Source of the DNA: a virus
Length of the DNA stretch: 24,752 nucleotides
Direction: 5' to 3' (one strand)
IMG/VR virus record: IMGVR_UViG_3300022204_000017
Span: 1-24,752 of that record
Notes under the pieces: generated by a model
Database searches by the model: none
Told to the model about the DNA's origin: nothing
The model's input: the letters and a program-made list of their open reading frames with translations, nothing else
Made by a program: the position numbers and the translations under genes
Shown here: positions 18,768-24,752 of the stretch, piece by piece
Numbering within the stretch: the first letter of the stretch is position 1
Layout: every line of letters begins with the position of its first letter

Positions 18768-20110
18768 TCGAGTTAATACACAAGCGTAAATGGGATTCTA
18801 AAGTCTTTGATACTGGCACAACAAAGCTAGTTGATGGAATAGAAAAGCCTATATATGGCACTAAGCTACAAAACGGCCTTCATGATATAGAGCCTGATGG
18901 TTCTTTTGTAGATATTAATACTTGGTTTCAGCCTTATGCGGTGGGTGTTTCTACTGATAGAGTTATCAGGAATAGATGCGGTGAGGTTAGGGCGTCTGAT
19001 ACTGCGAGTGAGTCAAAAGACCTAGCCAAAGTTAAGACTAAAAACCTATGTGGTGTAAGTCTTAAATTAAAAGGATATAGAACATACGGGCCTAAGTTTG
19101 ATGACCTTAAATCAACTTATTATACAACTAATGACGGTATTACTTTAAAGTATTACCCTAATTACAAAGGGGTTAATATTGTCATAGTTATAAACAATCC
19201 TCAAACTGCGGCTAATGTTTACAGGTTTTCTATACAAGAATATGGTTGCAGCTATACCTATGAGAAAATAGAAGGCGGCATTAAGTGTATAAGCTCTACA
19301 GGTAAAGATGATATTTATATCAAGGCTTTGTATGTTAAAGATGCTAATGATGATTATGGTGTAGTAGATATAGACCTTGATGGAGTTGAGAGCGGAAGAC
19401 AAATAATAAAGAAAACTATTGCACCCGTATGGCTTGGCAATGCAGTTGGTCCAGTTGAATTAGACCCTAGTGTTACTATTGAAGACGGGGTAGGTGGTGG
19501 GGTGATCGAGGATGCCAATTTAGGTTCTTTTAGTCCTGACCAAAATCAAGGGCTTAGAGATTTTATAGGTGTTCAAAGATATGCGGTGGATAATCATATG
19601 ACCTATTCTGCCAAAGCTAACCTTACTGCATACTCAGGAGTAACAGTAATTTCGGGAAGCTGGGAAGTAGATTTTTTTCAAGTTGATAATGCCTGTACTT
19701 TAGACACTTATAAAATATTGTTAGACTGGAATGAAGGTATCGGCAATCCATCCTCTCCTGCAAACCCTGGAGAAGTGACATGGAATAGTAATTTGCATGG
19801 AACTTCGACATGGAATACGGGCGGCTGTCAAGGAAGCGGAACAGATCATGAAGCCACGGCAGAATCAAACTATTCACTAACCGCTACGGGTTCAGGACAA
19901 ATACTTTCATTAACTGCGTCAACTATTCAAGGCTGGATAGATTCAGCTAGCACAAATCATGGCACTATTACCATGACAGATGATATCCCTGCCTTAAAGC
20001 TCATTAGGGCTAGGTCGTCTCAAGCAGTAACAGGGAATAAGCTTCGATTTTCTTTTGAATATACAGAAGGCAATTTCATCCCTTTCTTTTTTGACGCAGG
20101 ACATTATTAA
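18764..20110 (+). CDS. virion structural protein, DNRLRE-like
   Basis: The product has 448 residues. The N-terminal 230 residues are a beta-rich region (KRKWDSKVFDTGTTKLVDGI, YGTKLQNGLHDIEPDGSFVD, then KLKGYRTYGPKFDDLKSTYY). From about 235, SVTIEDGVGGGVIEDANLGSF and NQGLRDFIGVQRYAV open a carbohydrate-binding-like fold resembling the DNRLRE domain. LDTYKILLDWNEGIGNPSSP, GEVTWNSNLHGTSTWNTGGC and a terminal strand region follow. DNRLRE domains are found in surface proteins and phage fibres. It probably is a head or tail surface component. It is an accessory insertion between the P22 gp4 and gp10 equivalents. Confidence 0.7.
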   Translation: MIELIHKRKWDSKVFDTGTTKLVDGIEKPIYGTKLQNGLHDIEPDGSFVDINTWFQPYAVGVSTDRVIRNRCGEVRASDTASESKDLAKVKTKNLCGVSLKLKGYRTYGPKFDDLKSTYYTTNDGITLKYYPNYKGVNIVIVINNPQTAANVYRFSIQEYGCSYTYEKIEGGIKCISSTGKDDIYIKALYVKDANDDYGVVDIDLDGVESGRQIIKKTIAPVWLGNAVGPVELDPSVTIEDGVGGGVIEDANLGSFSPDQNQGLRDFIGVQRYAVDNHMTYSAKANLTAYSGVTVISGSWEVDFFQVDNACTLDTYKILLDWNEGIGNPSSPANPGEVTWNSNLHGTSTWNTGGCQGSGTDHEATAESNYSLTATGSGQILSLTASTIQGWIDSASTNHGTITMTDDIPALKLIRARSSQAVTGNKLRFSFEYTEGNFIPFFFDAGHY

Positions 20111-20122
20111 TAGGAGCATATC

Positions 20123-20833
20123 ATGGCAGTAGGAGATTCACCCGATAGGGGTTCAGATAAATATGTATGGTCAGGATTATCAACTGATACAAAACCTGCC
20201 AAGGCATTTATAGGTCAATTAGTTATTGAGACAGATACGGGGCTAGTTTTTGAATGGTCAGGATCGGGCTGGTCAAAAAGATTAGATGGTGTTGATATTG
20301 ATGCTCTTGTTAGCAGTGTACCGACTACTGGAACATTTCATCATTTAGGGCATGAAGGTAAGGTATTCGCTCACAGTGATAGACACCCTACAATCGCTGA
20401 TTCTGCTGTAGTTAACTACCATATAAGGGTCCCTGCTGGTGATGCAACTCGCCAAGTACATTTAAGATTTGGATTTATCGGAAAAGCGAACACTGGAACG
20501 CTTGATGTAGATATTGAATTTTTTAAAGGATGTACTGTTACAGGTCTTGGCTCAGTTGAAACGGTCATATCTACAAATGATGCCGATGTTAAGACGTCGG
20601 GAGTGCTTATATATTACAATTCGACTATCACTGATTATGGCGAGGCTAAAACCGTGACCGCTATGATAGGCGAAAAGAAAAGCGCAAGCAATTTAGATCA
20701 AGCAGTCCCTGAATGGATATTGGCGCCTGATGGGGCAAGCGCTAGAGATTATGCTTTTAAGGTAACAAATAATAGCGGTGGTACTTTAGATTTGATTGCA
20801 GGCATATTCTTTTATGACACAGGGGCGGCATAA
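20123..20833 (+). CDS. virion protein with shared N-terminal module, copy 2
   Basis: The product has 236 residues. TAGGAGCA precedes ATG 20123. Residues 1-50 (GDSPDRGSDKYVWSGLSTDT ... FIGQLVIETDTG ... FEWSGSGW) are paralogous to those of the protein at 18267. The C-terminal part is different and longer. SDRHPTIADSAVVNYHIRVP, AGDATRQVHLRFGFIGKANT and EFFKGCTVTGLGSVETVIST are beta strands of a likely receptor-facing or decoration domain. The final base of its stop begins the next gene (TAATG). Two proteins with one anchor and different heads suggest alternative appendages on the same virion site. Confidence 0.7.
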   Translation: MAVGDSPDRGSDKYVWSGLSTDTKPAKAFIGQLVIETDTGLVFEWSGSGWSKRLDGVDIDALVSSVPTTGTFHHLGHEGKVFAHSDRHPTIADSAVVNYHIRVPAGDATRQVHLRFGFIGKANTGTLDVDIEFFKGCTVTGLGSVETVISTNDADVKTSGVLIYYNSTITDYGEAKTVTAMIGEKKSASNLDQAVPEWILAPDGASARDYAFKVTNNSGGTLDLIAGIFFYDTGAA

Positions 20834-22266
20834 TGCCACAAATACCATTAAATATATTCGGTGGGTTTTATGAAAATCAATCCATTCCTATGTCTCACCA
20901 AAACTGCATTAATTGGATACCTCAGATTGCAGAGAGTGAAGCATTAAGTACAGGGGCTTTGATACAGCCAAAAGGCTTAACGCAATTCGGAACGACAGGC
21001 GATAACGCTAACAGGGGAGCTATTGTCATGGGGGGAATACCTTATGTAGTCAATGGCAATGCTTTATTTTCTTTTGACTCAGCCGGAGCTTACACTAATT
21101 ATGGCTTTATAAGTGGCACAGGTAGAGTATCAATGGCAAGTAACGGTACTAAACTAGCTATTGTAGTTCCTGGCGGCAATGCTTATCAGTTCGATAGCGG
21201 AACTTCAACTATTACACAAGTAACAGACCCCGATTATATAACGGCTGATACCGTTGTATTTAAAGATGGCTATTATGTATATACGGCCTCTGATGGAAGT
21301 GTATTTTTTAACTCCGCCTTGAACGATCCTTTAACTTTTGACGCTCTTGACTTCGGAACGGCAGAGATTAACCCTGACAGAATTATAGCGGCTCACGTTA
21401 ATCATAATGAGTTATTTATCCTTGGGGAAGAGACTATAGAAGTTTTTCAGAATATAGGCGGCTCTGGTTTTCCTTTTCAGCGTATACAGGGGGCTAATAT
21501 TCAAAAAGGTTGTTATGCAAAGTTTTCACCTGTTGAATTTGATAATACTTTTATGTTTATCGGGGGAGGTGTAAATGAGAAGGCCGCTATATGGAGGGTT
21601 ATAAGTAGTCAATCGGCTGTTAAAGTGTCAACTGATGCGATAGATAATGCAATACAGAAATTTACAGAAGCAGAAATAGCTTTAGCCTTCTCCTATACTT
21701 TCACTGTCAATGGTCAATTTATAGTGGCGTTTACCTTTGAATCAGACACTATCCCAGATGTTACCTTTTGTTATAACGGGACATCTAAGAGGTGGTTTCA
21801 GATGCAATCGGGTTTATCAGACAATAAATGGAGAGTAAACGCAATAGTACAGGCATATGGTGAAATTCTTTGCACCGATACCGAAGATGGCCGTATAGGA
21901 AAGCTTGATGACGTTTATACAGAATATGGGGAGACTATATATCAGGAAAGAACCTCACAGCCTTATATGATAGATGGGAGCGCTCAGTTCTGGTCTGAAA
22001 ATGAGTTATTCATGGAATCAGGCGTGGGGCTAACAAGTGGCCAGGGTTCAGACCCTCAAATCAGAATGTCTTATTCAGATGATGGCGGTAGGACGTTTTC
22101 AGCGGAACGGGCTAGATCGTTTGGCAAGATAGGTGAATATAAGAAGCGTATAGTATGGAGAAGGCTAGGTAGAGTTCCTTTTAATAGGGTAGTAAGGTTT
22201 GTTAATACAGACCCCGTAAAGGCGAATATACTCAAGATGGAAGGCACTTTAGAAGAAGGTTATTAA
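20833..22266 (+). CDS. packaged-DNA stabilisation protein / head completion, P22 gp10-like
   Basis: The product has 477 residues (P22 gp10 has 472). It begins MPQIPLNIFGGFYENQSIPM and SHQNCINWIPQ, the family signature. Repeated beta blades follow (GIPYVVNGNALFSFDSAGAY, then GTKLAIVVPGGNAYQF, then VFKDGYYVYTASDGSVFFN), then NHNELFILGEETIEVFQNIG and MFIGGGVNEKAAIW. The end includes RMSYSDDGGRTFSAERA and RRLGRVPFNRVVRFVNTDPV. In P22 it binds the gp4 ring and, with the tail needle, closes the DNA exit. Length and motifs look intact. Confidence 0.92.
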   Translation: MPQIPLNIFGGFYENQSIPMSHQNCINWIPQIAESEALSTGALIQPKGLTQFGTTGDNANRGAIVMGGIPYVVNGNALFSFDSAGAYTNYGFISGTGRVSMASNGTKLAIVVPGGNAYQFDSGTSTITQVTDPDYITADTVVFKDGYYVYTASDGSVFFNSALNDPLTFDALDFGTAEINPDRIIAAHVNHNELFILGEETIEVFQNIGGSGFPFQRIQGANIQKGCYAKFSPVEFDNTFMFIGGGVNEKAAIWRVISSQSAVKVSTDAIDNAIQKFTEAEIALAFSYTFTVNGQFIVAFTFESDTIPDVTFCYNGTSKRWFQMQSGLSDNKWRVNAIVQAYGEILCTDTEDGRIGKLDDVYTEYGETIYQERTSQPYMIDGSAQFWSENELFMESGVGLTSGQGSDPQIRMSYSDDGGRTFSAERARSFGKIGEYKKRIVWRRLGRVPFNRVVRFVNTDPVKANILKMEGTLEEGY

Positions 22267-22694
22267 TGGCTTTTATCTTACTTATACCACCAAGAAGGGG
22301 AGAGCCGATAGTTGATGCGGATGGCATAGCCACCCGTAGAATGACTGAATACCTAGAGCTTAATGCCGCCTTAGTTAATCAAGAGAGGACTTCCATTATT
22401 GAGCTTGGTGACTGGAATATGGACACTACCACCAATATTAATGTAGCTCACGGCCTTGCTTATGCCGATATTATCAAGACGGAAGTATTTATAAGAAATG
22501 ATGCTGATACAGCTAGAGACAATATAAACGTGGGGGCAAGTGCGGCAGATACTACGCCTCAAGGTTATGTAGGTACAACAGACAGTACTAATGTCAATAT
22601 AGTTCGCTTGACAGCGGGCAAGTTTGATGCAGCCGGGTATAGTACAACTTCTTATAATAGAGGATGGTTAATAATAACCTATAAAAATGACTGA
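22266..22694 (+). CDS. minor virion protein, tail-region
   Basis: The product has 142 residues, coupled by TAATG. It begins FILLIPPRRGEPIVDADGIA and TRRMTEYLELNAALV, a strand-helix of the kind that caps virion appendages. A beta-rich domain follows (IIELGDWNMDTTTNINVAHG, LAYADIIKTEVFIRNDADTA, then NVNIVRLTAGKFDAAGYSTT). I recall the GDWNMDTT-NINVAHGL pattern from small structural proteins of many phages. It occupies the place of the P22 tail-needle gene 26 but has no long coiled coil, so it is not a direct needle equivalent. Confidence 0.7.
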   Translation: MAFILLIPPRRGEPIVDADGIATRRMTEYLELNAALVNQERTSIIELGDWNMDTTTNINVAHGLAYADIIKTEVFIRNDADTARDNINVGASAADTTPQGYVGTTDSTNVNIVRLTAGKFDAAGYSTTSYNRGWLIITYKND

Positions 22695-23148
22695 TATAGC
22701 TGTTAAAGAATTTAGAGATGCAATAGCCAATCTTGAAGAAGATATATTAACGCTTGACGGTGTGCTAATAGGCAAGGAGAGCGAGGAGCTTTGCCCTGTA
22801 GTTCATTCGTTTGGAGATAATTGCTATATCAGACAAATATTCATGCCGAAGGGAACTTTACTTGTCTCTAAGATACACAAAGTAACACATCCTTACTTTG
22901 TGATGACAGGCAAAGCGTCTGTAGCTACTGAAGATGGTGTGGAAATTATACAAGCCCCATTTCAAGGCATTACTGAGGCCGGAACCAAAAGAGCCTTATA
23001 TATACATGAAGATATGGTGTGGATAACGGTTCACGTTACTAATGAAACTGATTTAGAAAAGATTGAGTCAGAAATAATAGCAAAAGATTTTAATGAGTAT
23101 GATTCCTTGTTAGATTCATTAAACGATTCGTTAAAGATAAAGGAGTAG
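22687..23148 (+). CDS. cupin-fold phage protein
   Basis: The product has 153 residues and overlaps the previous gene by 8 bases. The central part is a cupin: IRQIFMPKGTLLVSKIHKVT then HPYFVMTGKASVATEDGVEI, followed by IIQAPFQGITEAGTKRALYI and HEDMVWITVHVT. His residues in the HKVTHPYF strand and in HEDMVWITVH are where cupins bind metal, but the sequence cannot say whether metal is bound. It has a charged C-terminal helix (DLEKIESEIIAKDFNEYDSL). Such proteins are common in phage genomes near tail and ejection genes; their role is unknown. It occupies the place of P22 gene 14. Confidence 0.75.
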   Translation: MTDIAVKEFRDAIANLEEDILTLDGVLIGKESEELCPVVHSFGDNCYIRQIFMPKGTLLVSKIHKVTHPYFVMTGKASVATEDGVEIIQAPFQGITEAGTKRALYIHEDMVWITVHVTNETDLEKIESEIIAKDFNEYDSLLDSLNDSLKIKE

Positions 23149-23151
23149 ATT

Positions 23152-23862
23152 ATGTCGTGGTGGGGAATAGGAGCAGCGGTAGTTAGCACCGCTGCAAATT
23201 ATGAGAGCAACAGACAAGCAGCGAGAGCACAAGTAAAGTCAGCGAAAGAATTACAAGCAGAAGAACGGGCGCGATATGCTGAACAAAAGGCAAGGATGGA
23301 ACCTTTTGTGGCGCAAGGAGAATCGGCCTTGCAACAGCAAGCGGCATTGACTGGATTAGGCGGACAAGAACAACAGCAACAAGCTTATCAGGCTTTTGCA
23401 GATTCTCCAGGGCAGCAGTTTTTAAGAGAGCAACAAGAGAGAGCACTATTAAGAAATGCCTCTGCAATAGGTGGGCTAGGTGGTGGCAATATTAGAACAG
23501 CCTTACAACAACAAGCCTTTGGCCGAGCGCAAACAGATATCGGGCAGCAGTTTAATAGATTAGCTTCTATATCAGGTTCAGCACAGACAGCCGCTACTAA
23601 TTTAGGGCAATTCGGGGCGCAATCAGCGGCTAATATTGGTCAAGCGCAAATGGCAGCAGGTCAAGCTAGGGCTTCAGGGATATTAGGACAGTCTCAAGCC
23701 TTACAACAAGGGTTGGGTTCTGCTGCTGGTATATATGCTCAACAGGGGGGGTTTAGTCAGCAACCAACTACACCGCCTACCCAAACTACACAGCCTGCAC
23801 AAACTGGCACAGGCGGGTATTCAGTGTCAGGTGGATATGGGTTAAGGCCTTTAGGACAATAA
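23152..23862 (+). CDS. DNA ejection (injection) protein, P22 gp7-like
   Basis: The product has 236 residues (P22 gp7 has 229), with AAGGAG upstream. The N terminus SWWGIGAAVVSTAANYESNR is Ala/Gly-rich and could enter a membrane. AARAQVKSAKELQAEERARY is a charged helix. FADSPGQQFLREQQERALLR, RNASAIGGLGGGNIRTALQQ and QFNRLASISGSAQTAATNLG are typical of this ejection family. The C terminus is Gln/Thr/Pro/Gly-rich and disordered. In P22 such proteins leave the virion with the DNA and build the trans-envelope channel. Confidence 0.85.
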   Translation: MSWWGIGAAVVSTAANYESNRQAARAQVKSAKELQAEERARYAEQKARMEPFVAQGESALQQQAALTGLGGQEQQQQAYQAFADSPGQQFLREQQERALLRNASAIGGLGGGNIRTALQQQAFGRAQTDIGQQFNRLASISGSAQTAATNLGQFGAQSAANIGQAQMAAGQARASGILGQSQALQQGLGSAAGIYAQQGGFSQQPTTPPTQTTQPAQTGTGGYSVSGGYGLRPLGQ

Positions 23863-23872
23863 GGAGAATAAA

Positions 23873-24752
23873 ATGCCATTAGTTACATCACAACAATTTC
23901 AAGCCCCTTCTATATTATCAAGTATTCAACAAGGATTAGTAAATAGAGGGGAAATACAGCGGCAAGGCATGCTTACAAGAGAAGAGGCTAATAAGCAGAG
24001 ATTGCAAGGGTTGGCAGAACAGCAACAATCAGAGCAGAGGGGATTGTTACAGACTGCAATGGGAGTTGAAGGGGTTTCACCCGCAGAAGCAACTCCACAA
24101 GAAGCCGTTAATTTATTTTATGCTAACAATCCAGAAGAGGGTGAAAAGCTATTTAAGCGACTAGGTATTCAATCGAATGAACAAAAACAAGACTTAGCCG
24201 CCTTTGCAGATACCGCACTGGAAGCATATAAAAGTGACAAGCCTGAAGATGTCCAATTCCTTATAGATGAAAGAGTAAGGCAAATTAGCGCTAGGGATGG
24301 TGATCCTTCGGAAACTTTGATGCTAAAGGATTTATTGAAAAATGATCCTGATAAGTTTATACCAGCTATGCAAGGTGCAAAGGCGGCAGCTCTAACAGCC
24401 TTACAGCGTGAAGAAATAGGATTGAGAAAGGAAGGGTTGGAGCTAGAACGCGAAGGTATGGGAATAAAGAAAATTAACTTAGCTCAAAATATTAAGAAGA
24501 TGGAGATTGACCTAAAAAAGACCGAAGCAGAAGGAGCAGAAAAAAAGTTTGACCAAGAAGGCAAGTTAAGAAAAGGCTATACAGACGCAAGCCAAGAGTT
24601 TATTAAGTCGAGAGATGCTAATGATAGAATATTGGCATCATTAGAAGACCCGAGCGCAGCGGGGGACTTATCGCTTGTATTTAACTTTATGAAACTATTA
24701 GACCCTGGCTCAACAGTCAGGGAAGGTGAGTTTGCAAACGCTCAAAATTCTG
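23873..24752 (+). CDS. DNA ejection protein, P22 gp20/gp16-like, 3' end outside window
   Basis: Starts at ATG 23873 after AAGGAGA and is open to the window edge (293 codons, no stop). It begins PLVTSQQFQAPSILSSIQQG and has long charged helices: REEANKQRLQGLAEQQQSEQ, LRKEGLELEREGMGIKKINL, then KKMEIDLKKTEAEGAEKKFD. A block ASQEFIKSRDANDRILASLE, DPSAAGDLSLVFNFMKLLDP, GSTVREGEFANAQN follows. I recall this last block from DNA-transfer proteins of P22-like phages. Likely the second ejection protein, packaged in the head and released with the DNA. The full length is unknown. Confidence 0.8.
   Translation, partial: MPLVTSQQFQAPSILSSIQQGLVNRGEIQRQGMLTREEANKQRLQGLAEQQQSEQRGLLQTAMGVEGVSPAEATPQEAVNLFYANNPEEGEKLFKRLGIQSNEQKQDLAAFADTALEAYKSDKPEDVQFLIDERVRQISARDGDPSETLMLKDLLKNDPDKFIPAMQGAKAAALTALQREEIGLRKEGLELEREGMGIKKINLAQNIKKMEIDLKKTEAEGAEKKFDQEGKLRKGYTDASQEFIKSRDANDRILASLEDPSAAGDLSLVFNFMKLLDPGSTVREGEFANAQNS

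Overview
This window is part of a tailed-phage genome (or prophage) with a P22-type head and DNA-ejection module. All credible genes lie on the + strand, most overlap by 1, 4 or 11 bases or sit a few bases apart, and the DNA is AT-rich with many AGA/AGG/ATA codons. No host marker, integrase, tRNA or lysis gene is visible. P22-type structural genes and sigma70-like promoters suggest a Gram-negative host, but the sequence does not fix it.

Layout. (1) About 1-3080: an accessory block of small unrelated genes. Most have a TAA stop directly followed by C, and the stop falls inside the 5' arm of an imperfect inverted repeat. At least four of these intergenic elements have the R''/R' (YAAC ... GTTRRRY) architecture of integron attC sites. 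The last gene is duplicated: its final 112 bases recur exactly at the start of the window. (2) 3105-3905: a small basic protein, a VRR-NUC nuclease and a short ORF. (3) 3908-6610: a sigma70-like promoter, a short structured RNA ending in an intrinsic terminator, then a translationally coupled SF2 helicase and beta-class DNA methyltransferase, followed by a broken ORF. (4) 6593-9683: a second promoter, a second short RNA of the same design, and the replication operon (winged-helix replisome-organiser-like protein, probable helicase-loader partner, HNH/Ref-like nuclease, zinc-finger protein). Inside the organiser gene are eight GACAAAG-like iterons, six of them 11-12 bp apart, followed by a purine-rich AT-rich tract: a lambda-like intragenic origin candidate. 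(5) 9673-14895: a third promoter and the packaging genes (beta-sandwich protein, two tiny single-TM proteins, small terminase, large terminase, portal). (6) 14897-24752: a fourth promoter, a hairpin plus boxA resembling an rrn/nut antitermination site, then scaffold, P22-type coat, decoration-like protein, gp4-like tail factor, two paralogous proteins flanking a DNRLRE-like virion protein, a gp10-like plug protein, a cupin protein, a gp7-like ejection protein and the start of a gp20-like ejection protein.

The structural order small terminase, large terminase, portal, scaffold, coat, gp4, gp10, gp7, gp20 matches P22 (3-2-1-8-5-4-10-7-20) with accessory insertions. The parts most worth checking are the attC-like cassette block, the 11-bp iterons that keep their DNA sequence while running through all three codon frames, and the pair of promoter-RNA-terminator leaders before the two early operons. 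Family names were assigned by reading the sequences; no database search was possible.
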